From contig NZ_CP090446.1 in NCBI RefSeq assembly GCF_021442025.1, positions 3,658,001-3,722,000 on the forward strand: 64,000 bases of DNA. Reading direction: 5' to 3'. A program made the translations under genes and the position numbers. Positions 34,715-44,329 of the stretch are shown piece by piece; position 1 is the stretch's first letter; each line of letters starts with the position of its first letter. Origin of the DNA: Sphingobacterium sp. SRCM116780 (GTDB lineage: Bacteria > Bacteroidota > Bacteroidia > Sphingobacteriales > Sphingobacteriaceae). Under the pieces are notes generated by a model that was not told where the DNA came from, ran no database searches, and was given only the letters and a program-made list of their open reading frames with translations.

Positions 34715-35761
34715 TTAATCTTTAAAAGCATTCCAACCTTGAGCGGTAATGGGATAAACCTTTCCCGATTTAGCAATCATTTCACATCCTGCATTTGCTT
34801 CTGTAATATGACCAATAATAGTTATTTCCATTGATCCCTTTATTTTATCATAGTCAGACTGCGGAATCGTAAATAATAACTCATAGTCTTCTCCTCCATT
34901 CAATGCACATACAGTAGGGTCAATACCAAATTCTCGAGCTGTTTCATAAGTCATCGGATCCAATGGTATTTTATCTTCATACAATTTACATCCTTTGTTA
35001 GATGCTTCACAAATATGAATGATCTCAGAGGCCAAACCATCAGAGATATCAATCATAGCATTTGGCTTTATTCCTTTTTCTGCCAATAGCTCAATAATGT
35101 CACGTCTAGCTTCTGGTTTCAGCTGTCTTTCTACGATATAATCTTTACCTTCTAAATCGGGTTGAATATTTGGATTCTCCAAGAAGATATTCTTTTCACG
35201 CTCTAATAGTTGCAAACCAATGTAAGCTGCTCCCAAATCGCCTGAAACACATAGTAAATCGCCTTCTTGTGCACCGGAACGATATGCAATTTTATCTTCA
35301 TCAGCAAAACCAATACTCGTTACCGAAATAACCAGCCCTTGCACAGATGCAGAGGTATCTCCACCAACCAAATCAACATGATATTTCTTACAAGCAATCA
35401 ACGCTCCTTGATATATTTCTTCAACAGCTTCTAACGGAAATTTAGAAGATAGACCAATCGAGAATGTTATTTGAGAGGCTTGTCCATTCATCGCATAAAT
35501 ATCACTTAAATTCACTTGAACTGCTTTATATCCTAAATGTTTTAATGGAACATAACGTAAGTCAAAATGAATTCCTTCCAATAAAAGATCTGTCGAAATT
35601 AACGTCTTTTTATTAGCAAAGTTTAATACTGCAGCATCATCACCAATACCTTTAATCGTACTTTCTTCTGTAATTTCAACAGCTTTAGTCAAATATGAAA
35701 TTAAACCAAATTCCCCCAACTCACCTAAATTCGTTTTCTCTGTATTATCAAATTCTAACAT
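34715..35761 (-). CDS. thiL: Thiamine-monophosphate kinase
   Basis: ThiL phosphorylates thiamine monophosphate to the active cofactor thiamine diphosphate using ATP. The 348-residue PurM-like protein has GIGDDAAVL (metal and ATP binding, about 41-49), ISTDLLLEGIHFDL, HLGYKAVQVNLSDIYAMNG, VGGDTSAS, and DISDGLASEI, all conserved in ThiL. It follows nadA by 18 bases on the same strand and is probably cotranscribed. dxs, which makes a thiamine precursor, is close by. Confidence 0.95.
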   Translation of the reverse strand: MLEFDNTEKTNLGELGEFGLISYLTKAVEITEESTIKGIGDDAAVLNFANKKTLISTDLLLEGIHFDLRYVPLKHLGYKAVQVNLSDIYAMNGQASQITFSIGLSSKFPLEAVEEIYQGALIACKKYHVDLVGGDTSASVQGLVISVTSIGFADEDKIAYRSGAQEGDLLCVSGDLGAAYIGLQLLEREKNIFLENPNIQPDLEGKDYIVERQLKPEARRDIIELLAEKGIKPNAMIDISDGLASEIIHICEASNKGCKLYEDKIPLDPMTYETAREFGIDPTVCALNGGEDYELLFTIPQSDYDKIKGSMEITIIGHITEANAGCEMIAKSGKVYPITAQGWNAFKD

Positions 35762-35779
35762 ATCTGTCTCTATTTTTAA

Positions 35780-36775
35780 TTATAATCCCAATTGCGCGGA
35801 TATCTCCAACATACGCTCAATAGGTCGCTGAGCACGAGCAACGATAGCGTTATCCAGTATAATCTCTGGGCTCTCGTATTTTAAACAATTATATAGCTTC
35901 TCCAATGTATTCAATTTCATATGAGGACAATCGTTACACGCACAAGCATTATTAGGAGGAGCAGGAATAAAAGTTTTATGTGGACTAGCTTTTTCCATCT
36001 GATGAATGATTCCTGACTCGGTAGCAACTATATAAGTTGTTGCTTCATCGTTCATCGTATATTTTAACATACCCGAAGTTGAACCTACGTAATCAGCTGT
36101 TGCTAAAATATGATCTTCACATTCTGGATGTGCAATAAATTTTGCTTCTGGATTTTCTACTCTTAATTTATCAATCTTATCCTGAGAAAAAATTTCATGT
36201 ACCATACATGCACCATTCCATAAAACAAGATCTCTACCCGTTTTCTTTTTCACATATGCACCAAGGTTACGATCAGGACCAAAAATTATTTTTTGATCCA
36301 AAGGAAGACTCTCAACAATTTGTACAGCATTACTTGAAGTACATACGATATCTGATAATGCTTTTAATTCAGCGGTACAGTTTACATACGTAATCACAAT
36401 ATGATCTGGATACTGTTCCTTAAATTTAGCAAACAGATGCGGTGGACATGAATCCGAAAGTGAGCAACCCGCTTTAGCATCCGGTAACAATACTTTCTTT
36501 GATGGTGATAATATCTTAGCAGTTTCGGCCATGAAATGCACTCCTGCAAAAACAATGACATCTGCACTTGTTTTTGCAGCTTCTTGTGATAAACCCAAAC
36601 TATCCCCAATATAATCAGCGATATCTTGTATCTCCGCTTCTTGGTAATAATGCGCTAAAATAACTGCGTTTTTCTCTTCTTTCAGACGTTTGATCTCTTG
36701 AATCAAATCTAAACTAGGATCAATAGGAGCATCAATATAACCCTTAGCTTGAATATCGTAATTTACTAAATCCAT
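35780..36775 (-). CDS. nadA: Quinolinate synthase A
   Basis: NadA condenses iminoaspartate (from NadB) with dihydroxyacetone phosphate to quinolinate. The 331-residue enzyme carries the three [4Fe-4S] ligands: Cys104 in AGCSLSDSC, a Cys in WNGACMVHE (about 190), and the Cys in ACNDCPHM (about 283). Other signatures are [20 protein letters not shown] and [14 protein letters not shown]. It is divergent from nadB with the 1.7-kb putative origin between them. A minus-strand -7-like element TATTTTTG is at 36806-36813, about 30 bases upstream. Confidence 0.97.
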   Translation of the reverse strand: MDLVNYDIQAKGYIDAPIDPSLDLIQEIKRLKEEKNAVILAHYYQEAEIQDIADYIGDSLGLSQEAAKTSADVIVFAGVHFMAETAKILSPSKKVLLPDAKAGCSLSDSCPPHLFAKFKEQYPDHIVITYVNCTAELKALSDIVCTSSNAVQIVESLPLDQKIIFGPDRNLGAYVKKKTGRDLVLWNGACMVHEIFSQDKIDKLRVENPEAKFIAHPECEDHILATADYVGSTSGMLKYTMNDEATTYIVATESGIIHQMEKASPHKTFIPAPPNNACACNDCPHMKLNTLEKLYNCLKYESPEIILDNAIVARAQRPIERMLEISAQLGL

Positions 36776-36805
36776 TAATTCTTCTTCTTAATTTGATTTA
36801 CATCA

Positions 36806-36813
36806 CAAAAATA
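36806..36813 (-). promoter_or_regulatory. -7 element TATTTTTG upstream of nadA
   Basis: Fits TAnnTTTG on the minus strand, 30 bases before the nadA ATG. No clear -33 partner is seen at the usual spacing. Confidence 0.4.
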
Positions 36814-36854
36814 ACAATACTTCTTCAATAAATCTTTGTAATCGAAAATGATGT

Positions 36855-36876
36855 TTATAAGTACGCTTATAAGTAC
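36855..36876. repeat. 10-bp direct repeat TTATAAGTAC in the nadA upstream region
   Basis: Two perfect copies (36855-36864 and 36867-36876) separated by GC give a 12-base period, suitable for a protein dimer or cooperative binding. It could be a nadA operator or part of the origin region; no known regulator motif is recognised. Confidence 0.5.
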
Positions 36877-36921
36877 TTGATAAATGTAAATAATATAATG
36901 TAAATCAATAAATTAACACAG

Positions 36922-36930
36922 TTATCCACA
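36922..36930 (+). promoter_or_regulatory. DnaA box (exact TTATCCACA)
   Basis: Perfect match to the consensus DnaA-binding 9-mer, the first of three same-orientation boxes in the putative origin. Confidence 0.7.
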
Positions 36931-37116
36931 TTACACTTTTAACTAATTTTTATAAATGTTAATAAGTCAACCAAAAAGAGGTTATTTTTTATATTAAATA
37001 GCTTAAAATAAGTAATTTAACATATTTTTTAACATACAGATATTTGTCAAATTATACCTGTTATTAAACGATTAATCGAATAATTAAAGAGCTTGAGAGT
37101 TACGTATTTAACATAG

Positions 37117-37125
37117 TTATCCACA
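37117..37125 (+). promoter_or_regulatory. DnaA box (exact TTATCCACA)
   Basis: Second perfect box, 195 bases after the first and 17 bases before the first ATTCTAAA repeat. Confidence 0.7.
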
Positions 37126-37141
37126 AAAAACTAAATATGAA

Positions 37142-38041
37142 ATTCTAAAGGGATTAAATCTAAAAATAAAGGCTTTTATAATCTAATGATTAAAGTTATA
37201 TCTTTTCTGTTTTGAAATAACTTCGTATGATTCATTTGAGAAAATGAATGTTGATTTTAGAAAGATAATAGAAGAAATTAAAGAATAGCAAATTTAAAAT
37301 TGAATACATACCTCAAATCAATAAGACAAAGCTAAACTATTTAAAGTCGCTACAGATTACTTATTCTAAAAATTATCCACAAAACTTTCAAATATTTAAA
37401 TGTAAGCGACTTAAATTTCAGCAATCATACCACTTAAAATTGATCAATAGGATATTTTAAACTTTAAAAAATTTAATTATTGCAATCTAAAGAGAAAAGA
37501 ATCCTAAAAATCATCAAGATCAAAATGTGATAAATATCAAAATATGTTGAATACTTACGAATATGCCATTCTAAAGAGGTTAAATTAAAAAATGAGTTCT
37601 AAAAGTTTAAAATTATAAATCTAGATATAATTTAGAAATGGATAAAGCGTCTGCTACTATTATTTTTATTAAAGAAATATAGGTCTTATCAGCGTTAAAA
37701 AAATAGAACACTTTTCAAATATCAAATTCTCAGAGCCTATACTGAACAAATAAACCTTTACAGAATTCATTCTAAATTCTTTTAGCATGAATATTTCATT
37801 TATAATCAATTAAAACGTAATTCTATCAAGTTTAAAATCAAAAGAAGTGAAAATTTTTAAATTTAAATGTCTAAAAACATGAATTTTAGGCCTTTAGATT
37901 CCATTATTCACAAAATATTTAATAAAATTATAATTTATATCATTCTAAATGGGTTTAAACTTGTTTTTAATAAAAATAAAGTTCATGAGAATTGAATATT
38001 TCGTGTTTAGACTAACAGTTACTAAATCATCGGATTCTAAA
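37142..38041 (+). repeat. Spaced ATTCTAAA repeat family in the putative origin
   Basis: Exact ATTCTAAA starts at 37142, 37363, 37568, 37769, 37942 and 38034, giving gaps of 221, 205, 201, 173 and 92. Three copies extend to a longer match of the form ATTCTAAAKRGGTTWAA (37142, 37568, 37942). Variants appear at 37596 (GTTCTAAA) and 37501 (ATCCTAAA). All are in the same orientation. Nothing coding explains them. Confidence 0.7.
37373..37381 (+). promoter_or_regulatory. DnaA box (exact TTATCCACA)
   Basis: Third perfect box, only 2 bases after the ATTCTAAA copy at 37363-37370. Confidence 0.7.
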
Positions 38042-38503
38042 AGCCTCAAATGCGTTTTGACAAAACTAATCAAAGAAAATCAAACGTATTCCACATTCTC
38101 TTTTTTTAATAAATAATAATTTTTTTAAAGTAAAGAAGTCTTATTGTTTATTAGTGTGTGGAAAATGGGGATAAAACCTGTATTTTTTATTTTGAAATAA
38201 GGATTTGATATAGTTATTAACAATTTATTAACATAAAATTCATTTTAAAGCCTTGATTTTTAATACTGTGGTTTTTGTTGGATTTTATTTTCAATATAAA
38301 ATTGTGAATTTTTTGACTGTTAGAAATTGTTGACAATATTGGTTTTTTGTGCTAATAACTTTTAGAAATTTAAAGGAAAATTGAAGTTATAAACACACAA
38401 AAAAAAGTTATCATTTTTATTTAACCTTTTATTTACACGTTTTCCACATTTTTTGTTAATTTGAATAGTGAAAAATGTGCTTGTCACATGATAATTTTAT
38501 TTT

Positions 38504-40096
38504 ATGTCAGAAAGAAAGGTTGATTTCTTGGTAATTGGATCAGGAATAGCCGGATTAAGTTTTGCTTTAAAAGCAGCTGATCATGGTAAAGTGTTGATAG
38601 TCACGAAGGCTAACGAAGATGAGTCAAATACGAAATATGCACAAGGGGGAGTAGCTGCAGTTGTGGATAAGTCTGATAGCTTTGAACAGCATATTATTGA
38701 TACTCAGATAGCTGGAGATGGATTGTGTGATGTTGAAATTGTGGAAAACGTAGTTAGAGAAGCTCCAGATCGTATTAACGAACTTATTTCTTATGGAACT
38801 TCATTTGACAAATCAGATGCTGGTGTATATGACCTAGCTCGAGAGGGTGGCCATTCTGCACATCGGATCCTACATTATAAAGATATTACTGGTTATGAGA
38901 TTGAAAGATCCTTGCTGCAAAAAGTTCATGAACATCCAAATATTGAAATTTTAACACATTATTTTGCGATTGATTTAATCACGCAACATCATCTGGGCGA
39001 ATTTGTAGATAAGCAACGAGATGATATTAAATGTTATGGTATTTATGCATTTAATACCAATTCGCATCAAGTAGATAAAATTTTAAGTAAAATTACGGTG
39101 ATGGCTTCTGGTGGTGCTGGGCATGTATATGCGAGTACAACGAATCCAACCATTGCTACTGGTGATGGAATTGCTATGGTTTATCGTGCAAAAGGAAAGG
39201 TTAGGAATATGGAATTTATGCAGTTCCATCCAACTTCTTTATATAATCCAAGTGAGTCTCCAGCTTTTTTAGTGTCTGAAGCTGTTCGTGGATTTGGAGG
39301 AATTTTGAGACGTGTGAACGGTGAAGATTTCATGTTAGAATATGATGAAAGAGGATCATTAGCTCCTCGGGATATAGTTGCCAGAGCGATAGATTCTGAA
39401 ATGAAAAAGTCAGGTATTGATTATGTTTATTTGGATATAACGCATCGCGAAAAAGAGGATATTATTAAACATTTTCCAAATATTTATGAGAAATGTTTGT
39501 CTATAGGATTAGATATGAGTAAGGATTATATTCCTGTTACTCCAGCTGCACATTACTTGTGTGGAGGCATCTATGTGGATAACTATGGACGAAGTAGTAT
39601 ACATAATTTATATGCTTGTGGTGAGTGTTCTTCAACAGGCTTACATGGTGCTAATCGATTAGCTTCTAATTCGCTCCTAGAGGCGCTAGTGTATGCACAT
39701 CGGATTTATTTAGATGCTACTCAAATTTCTTTGAAAGCTGATTATCCAGTAGGTGTTCCAGATTGGGATGATTCAAAAGCTAAACTCTCAAATGAAGATA
39801 TTTTAGTGACTCATAATCTACGTGAATGCCAAAAGGTAATGAGTGATTATGTAGGTATTGTACGCTCTGATTTCAGGTTAGAAAGAGCACTCAATCGATT
39901 ACATTTACTGTATGCGGAGACAGAAGATTTTTACAGACATACCAAACTATCTATAAAATTATGCGAATTGAGAAACGTGATCCAGGTAGCATTTATTGTT
40001 ACTAAATCTGCCTTATTGCGTAAGGAAAGTAGAGGATTACATTTTACTACAGATTATCCGCAACATGCTGATACATTAAAAGATACTATATTTTAG
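38504..40096 (+). CDS. nadB: L-aspartate oxidase
   Basis: NadB oxidises L-aspartate to iminoaspartate, the substrate of NadA. The 530-residue flavoenzyme has the FAD motif VIGSGIAGLSFALKA (10-24), TKYAQGGVAAV, the catalytic REGGHSAHRILHYKD, MEFMQFHPTSLY, PRDIVARAID, and the fumarate-reductase-like HGANRLASNSLLEALVYA. The C-terminal helical domain is complete. Divergent from nadA; together they flank the putative origin. The carbonic anhydrase gene follows by 5 bases. Confidence 0.97.
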   Translation: MSERKVDFLVIGSGIAGLSFALKAADHGKVLIVTKANEDESNTKYAQGGVAAVVDKSDSFEQHIIDTQIAGDGLCDVEIVENVVREAPDRINELISYGTSFDKSDAGVYDLAREGGHSAHRILHYKDITGYEIERSLLQKVHEHPNIEILTHYFAIDLITQHHLGEFVDKQRDDIKCYGIYAFNTNSHQVDKILSKITVMASGGAGHVYASTTNPTIATGDGIAMVYRAKGKVRNMEFMQFHPTSLYNPSESPAFLVSEAVRGFGGILRRVNGEDFMLEYDERGSLAPRDIVARAIDSEMKKSGIDYVYLDITHREKEDIIKHFPNIYEKCLSIGLDMSKDYIPVTPAAHYLCGGIYVDNYGRSSIHNLYACGECSSTGLHGANRLASNSLLEALVYAHRIYLDATQISLKADYPVGVPDWDDSKAKLSNEDILVTHNLRECQKVMSDYVGIVRSDFRLERALNRLHLLYAETEDFYRHTKLSIKLCELRNVIQVAFIVTKSALLRKESRGLHFTTDYPQHADTLKDTIF

Positions 40097-40101
40097 AAGA
40101 C

Positions 40102-40611
40102 ATGACCTGTATATTAGCTGTAAAGGGGGTAATTCCAAAATATCATGATACTTGTTTCTTAGCGCCTAATAGTACCCTTGTTGGCGATGTGGAGCTTGGA
40201 GAGCATTGTTCTGTTTGGTTCAATGCTGTAATAAGAGGAGATGTTAATTTTATTCGTATTGGTAATTATACGAATATACAAGATGGAGTGGTTATCCATT
40301 GTACTTATCAAAAGGCTGGAACAACGATTGGAAATTATGTCAATGTTGGTCATCAAGCTATGGTACATGGATGTGTTATTCATGATTATGTTTTAGTTGG
40401 TATGGGAGCGATTGTTATGGATAATGCTATCGTAGAAAGTAATGTTATTATAGCTGCAGGAGCTGTTGTATTGGAAAATACAATTTGTGAGTCTGGTTAT
40501 TTATATGCTGGTGTACCAGCTAAAAAAATTAAAGCGATAACTGATGAACAACGAAAGATGTTACAACAGTTACCGCATAATTATGTCTTGTACAGCTCTT
40601 GGTTTGATTAA
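40102..40611 (+). CDS. Gamma-class carbonic anhydrase family protein
   Basis: A 169-residue left-handed beta-helix protein with hexapeptide repeats (VIIAAGAVVLEN-type) and the zinc-binding histidines in VVIHCTY, VNVGHQAMVHGC. The RGDV and QDG residues of the active site are conserved (VIRGDVNFIRIGNYTNIQDG). Members are carbonic anhydrases or related acyltransferase-like proteins; activity here is plausible but not certain. It is in an apparent operon with nadB, and its stop codon overlaps that of the convergent lipoprotein gene. Confidence 0.92.
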   Translation: MTCILAVKGVIPKYHDTCFLAPNSTLVGDVELGEHCSVWFNAVIRGDVNFIRIGNYTNIQDGVVIHCTYQKAGTTIGNYVNVGHQAMVHGCVIHDYVLVGMGAIVMDNAIVESNVIIAAGAVVLENTICESGYLYAGVPAKKIKAITDEQRKMLQQLPHNYVLYSSWFD

Positions 40612-42290
40612 TTCAGTTCATTCAATTCTTTTAAACTGAATGTTTCATTTTGTTCCCAATTAGCTCGTATTGTAAATATTTTATTGAGATAAACAAGGGG
40701 TTCTGGTTGCGTTAATTTATAAACTTCTCCAGAATCCCAAATACCATTTTTATTATCATCTCTAATAATTCTAATGGAATACTTACCTCCTGGAAATTCT
40801 TTATAGATTAGTTTACCTGTTAAAGTATTTAAAATATCTTTTCTGAAAACTTTGTCTTTTTTCTCATTAATAAGCTCTACCAAATATTGTTTCGTACTAT
40901 CAATATCGGTGAAGGTAAAGGTAATATCGCCATAGTTATCGCTATCATCATAGGTTAGATTGATTTTATATTCTTTATTTTTCTCCCCAAAATAACCTTG
41001 CATTGCACCTTCTTCTAATACAATTTGATAGTTTTTTTCTTTTCTCCAATTGTAACGGATATGATAAAGATTACCGATAGTAGTATCCAATTGTAATTGA
41101 AAATTAGTTTTTGAAATGCTATCTTCTATAAATTTTACCTTGCTTTTATCTATACTTTTGATAGGTGTTAAAGAAGATAGTGTTAAATGTTTTACACGAT
41201 CAACTTTACCTGTGCTCGGTACTATTATTGGAGCTATAGTTCGATCTAATTTCAAATTAGATTTTTTAATAAGTATCGTATCTAAAGGTGTATTATTTTC
41301 TGTTAGTACAAATTTTATAGAATCTCTTTCCAGATTATTCATGTAGATATAAGCAGAATCATTGGCTTGCGAATACTTAACAATTTTAGTTTTGTTATTA
41401 TCTTCATCATTTAATAGAGTTAGATTAGGATCTTTTACTCGTCTATTAAATGCTAAGTATATTCTTCCAGAATTTTCTATTTTCTTTTCTAATACCCTAA
41501 ACTTAACAGCTGGTCCTTTTGATATCTGCAGATTAATATTGCTTAAATCTCTATCCAATACCACAGAGTCTTTAAGAAAACCAATCAGTTCATCTGGATT
41601 ATTATATATACGATCATTGTTGGCTTCTTTTAGGGCATATATGCGATAAGTATTGGCTCTTAGATTATTTATTTTATAGTTACCTGAACTATCGGTTTGT
41701 GCAAATATATTGGCTTTCTTTTTACCAAAAATAGAATCTTGACTTATTGGAATCAATAAAACACGAACCTCTTTCTCAGGTTCTTTTGTTAATGCATTTT
41801 TTACATTACCAGAAACGGATAAGGAATCAATTTGGTTTCCCGTAGCAAAAACATAGCTATAATTAATAATTGGATTACTCGCATTATAATCAACAAGTCC
41901 TTTTCCAAAATTGATCGTATAGGTTGTATTTTTTTCTAAGGAATCGGGTAAAGTAATTTCAAGTATTTTTTTCTTTACTTTAAATTGAGGTAGCTTATCC
42001 ATATCTGGTGATATGCTAATCTCCTTTTGTTGATTATTTAATTTTATATATTCATCCAATGTGATACTAATTTTTTTTTCTTTGAAATTTTTAGAAAAAT
42101 TAGCAGGAAACTCATTCAATATTTTTGGTGCAATTGAATCTTTAGGACCACCAGTTGGTTGCTTTATGCTCGCACACTGTATTGTTAATAGAATTAACAA
42201 TGAAAAAAAACTTAAAACCATTAACTTTGAAAATAAAGTACTTTTAAGCCCTTTTAAGCCACTTTTATGTTTTTTTGAATCCAATATCAT
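40608..42290 (-). CDS. Large Ig-like domain lipoprotein
   Basis: A 560-residue protein whose N terminus has a long basic region then a hydrophobic segment (MVLSFFSLLILLTIQC) ending in Cys39, likely the lipidation site. The next part, CASIKQPTGGPKDSIAPKIL, and the beta-strand pattern (ISITLDEYIKL, LEITLPDSLEKNTTYTINFG) match Bacteroidota Ig-like (SbsA-type) lipoproteins. A middle segment (about 150-220) looks like a carboxypeptidase-regulatory-type fold. The role is unknown; outer-membrane localisation is inferred. The ATG at position 24 could also be the start. Confidence 0.82.
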   Translation of the reverse strand: MILDSKKHKSGLKGLKSTLFSKLMVLSFFSLLILLTIQCASIKQPTGGPKDSIAPKILNEFPANFSKNFKEKKISITLDEYIKLNNQQKEISISPDMDKLPQFKVKKKILEITLPDSLEKNTTYTINFGKGLVDYNASNPIINYSYVFATGNQIDSLSVSGNVKNALTKEPEKEVRVLLIPISQDSIFGKKKANIFAQTDSSGNYKINNLRANTYRIYALKEANNDRIYNNPDELIGFLKDSVVLDRDLSNINLQISKGPAVKFRVLEKKIENSGRIYLAFNRRVKDPNLTLLNDEDNNKTKIVKYSQANDSAYIYMNNLERDSIKFVLTENNTPLDTILIKKSNLKLDRTIAPIIVPSTGKVDRVKHLTLSSLTPIKSIDKSKVKFIEDSISKTNFQLQLDTTIGNLYHIRYNWRKEKNYQIVLEEGAMQGYFGEKNKEYKINLTYDDSDNYGDITFTFTDIDSTKQYLVELINEKKDKVFRKDILNTLTGKLIYKEFPGGKYSIRIIRDDNKNGIWDSGEVYKLTQPEPLVYLNKIFTIRANWEQNETFSLKELNELN

Positions 42291-42368
42291 AAATGAAATA
42301 ATATTTCCTTGTATAGCCTTATTTTATACTGTTACTTTATTTAATGTAAATTATTGATAATCAATAAT

Positions 42369-44228
42369 TTAAGACATATGAACCATTAAAACACTAATAT
42401 CAGAAGGTGAAACACCCGATATTCTTGATGCTTGACCTAATGTTCTAGGTTTTACTTTTGTTAGTTTTTGTCTTGCTTCAATAGAAAGAGAACCTAAAAC
42501 CGAATAATCAAAATCTGGATTAATTTCTCTATCCTCCATTTTTTTCATTCTATTTACAATTTCCATTTCTTTCTCAAAATAGCTTTCGTATTTAACTTTA
42601 ATTTCTGCTTGCTCTATCGTCTCTTTATCAAACTGATTTAAGTACGAACCAAATTCAAGATCTCCTTTTGTTAAATCATAAATGTTGATTTGTGGTCTAC
42701 CTAATAAGTTGGCAAGTTTAGTTTTTTGTGAAATCAAACTTGATCCTACTTCTTCTAAGATAGGATTTATCTTGTCAACTGTAGTAGAATTTTGTTTTAA
42801 ATATTGAATAATGTTATCCGCATTTTTAATTTTATGATTCACTTTATCAAGACGATCTTCTCCAACTAGCCCTAATTTATATGCCAAGGGTGTTAAACGA
42901 ATATCAGCATTATCTTGTCTTAGTAATAAACGATGTTCGGCCCTTGAAGTAAACATACGATAAGGTTCATCTGTACCTTTTGTTACTAAATCATCAATAA
43001 GTACACCAATATATGATTCAGATCTTTTTAGTATCACTTCTTTGTCATCATTAATTCGTTGATGCGCATTAATTCCTGCAATGAAACCCTGAGCTGCCGC
43101 CTCTTCGTACCCAGTAGTACCATTGATTTGTCCAGCGAAAAATAGATGTTTAACGCGTTGTGTTTCTAGAGTAAGGTCTAGTTGCATAGGTGGAAAGAAA
43201 TCATATTCGATTGCATATCCTGGTCTATACATTCTTGCATTTTCAAATCCGGGGATTAGTCTTAAAGCTTTTTGTTGAACATCTTCGGGTAGAGAAGTTG
43301 AAAAACCATTCACGTATATTTCAACCGTATTCCATCCTTCAGGTTCAACAAATATTTGATGTCTTTCTCGTTCAGCAAATCTATTAATTTTATCTTCAAT
43401 AGATGGGCAATAACGTGGACCTAATCCTTTGATTCTACCGGTGAACATTGGAGATCTTTCAAAACCAGTCTTCAACATCTCATGTACTTTTTCGTTGGTA
43501 TAAGTAATCCAACAGCATCGTTGTTCCGTTGGTAATGCTACATCTGTATAAGAAAATTTACCTCTGTTCTCATCACCCCATTGTTCTTCCATAACAGTAT
43601 AGTTTAAACTTCTGCCATCAATTCTTGGAGGTGTACCAGTTTTCATTCTACCTGATTCGAAACCTAAAGATACCAGTTGTTCTGTTAGACCTGTAGCAGC
43701 CTTCTCTCCTGTTCTACCACCTCCAAATCTTTTTTCACCGATATGGATGACGCCATTTAAAAATGTTCCGTTTGTTAAAACAACAGCATCCGATTTAATT
43801 TCGATACCCAATGAAGTAATGACCCCACATGCTCTACCATTCTTAACGATTACTTCTTTGACTGTATCTTGCCACATATCTAATGTGGGTAAGGCTTCTA
43901 GTTGAAGTCTCCACTCTTCAGCAAAACGCATACGATCATTTTGTGTTCTTGGACTCCACATAGCTGGACCTTTTGATAAATTGAGCATTCTAAATTGTAT
44001 AGTCGATTTATCTGCTATGATACCAGTATAACCTCCCATTGCATCAATTTCTCTTACGATTTGTCCTTTTGCTACACCACCTATTGCAGGGTTACAACTC
44101 ATCTGAGCAATCACTCCCATATTCATGGTAATGAGCAATACGGATGAACCCAGATTAGCTGCTGCTGCTGCTGCTTCACAACCTGCATGACCAGCACCTA
44201 CTACAATAACATTATATTTTTTGAACAT
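42369..44228 (-). CDS. mnmG: tRNA uridine-5-carboxymethylaminomethyl modification enzyme MnmG
   Basis: MnmG with MnmE modifies U34 of certain tRNAs, using FAD and tetrahydrofolate. The 619-residue product has [10 protein letters not shown] (11-20), the [19 protein letters not shown] signature with the key Cys, [15 protein letters not shown], the CPSIEDKI segment, and the C-terminal helical domain ([14 protein letters not shown]). mnmG (gidA) is a common gene near bacterial origins. Two parS-like palindromes lie immediately upstream in the gap to the ABC-F gene. It ends 78 bases before the lipoprotein gene start. Confidence 0.98.
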   Translation of the reverse strand: MFKKYNVIVVGAGHAGCEAAAAAANLGSSVLLITMNMGVIAQMSCNPAIGGVAKGQIVREIDAMGGYTGIIADKSTIQFRMLNLSKGPAMWSPRTQNDRMRFAEEWRLQLEALPTLDMWQDTVKEVIVKNGRACGVITSLGIEIKSDAVVLTNGTFLNGVIHIGEKRFGGGRTGEKAATGLTEQLVSLGFESGRMKTGTPPRIDGRSLNYTVMEEQWGDENRGKFSYTDVALPTEQRCCWITYTNEKVHEMLKTGFERSPMFTGRIKGLGPRYCPSIEDKINRFAERERHQIFVEPEGWNTVEIYVNGFSTSLPEDVQQKALRLIPGFENARMYRPGYAIEYDFFPPMQLDLTLETQRVKHLFFAGQINGTTGYEEAAAQGFIAGINAHQRINDDKEVILKRSESYIGVLIDDLVTKGTDEPYRMFTSRAEHRLLLRQDNADIRLTPLAYKLGLVGEDRLDKVNHKIKNADNIIQYLKQNSTTVDKINPILEEVGSSLISQKTKLANLLGRPQINIYDLTKGDLEFGSYLNQFDKETIEQAEIKVKYESYFEKEMEIVNRMKKMEDREINPDFDYSVLGSLSIEARQKLTKVKPRTLGQASRISGVSPSDISVLMVHMS

Positions 44229-44243
44229 GTTGTTTTATTTCAA

Positions 44244-44259
44244 AGTTTCACGTGAAACA
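44244..44259. promoter_or_regulatory. parS-like site (ParB-binding palindrome)
   Basis: AGTTTCACGTGAAACA matches the consensus TGTTTCACGTGAAACA at 15 of 16 positions. parS sites nucleate ParB near the origin; here it sits 15 bases upstream of mnmG. Confidence 0.75.
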
Positions 44260-44296
44260 CGGGAGAACAGTGTATTATTTTTGTATGCTACTTTTT

Positions 44297-44318
44297 AAAC
44301 GTTTCACGTGAAACGTTT
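44297..44318. promoter_or_regulatory. parS-like site, extended palindrome
   Basis: The core CGTTTCACGTGAAACG (44300-44315) has 14 of 16 consensus positions and extends to a perfect 22-bp palindrome by flanking AAA and TTT. It lies 41 bases after the first site and 11 bases beyond the ABC-F stop. Confidence 0.75.
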
Positions 44319-44329
44319 CGTATTTTCAT

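Larger units (their letters stand above)
36776..38503. other. Putative chromosomal replication origin (oriC), gene-free
   Basis: The longest gene-free stretch of the window (1.7 kb), very AT-rich, lies between divergent nadA and nadB. It holds three exact DnaA boxes (36922-36930, 37117-37125, 37373-37381, all on the plus strand) and three one-mismatch boxes (37904-37912, 38157-38165 on the minus strand, 38440-38448). Long A/T runs near 38100-38400 could serve as the unwinding element. A repeated ATTCTAAA motif spans 37142-38041. dnaA, dnaN, holB, scpA and parS sites nearby support this role. I cannot compute GC skew here. No reading frame of more than about 60 codons is present. Confidence 0.75.

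Noticed and set aside
35762..35779. TPP riboswitch upstream of thiL
   Set aside because: Only 18 bases separate nadA and thiL, too short, and no CTGAGA element is seen.
38085..38095. TATTCCACA near 38087 as a further DnaA box
   Set aside because: It has two mismatches from TTATCCACA, so I did not count it with the boxes.
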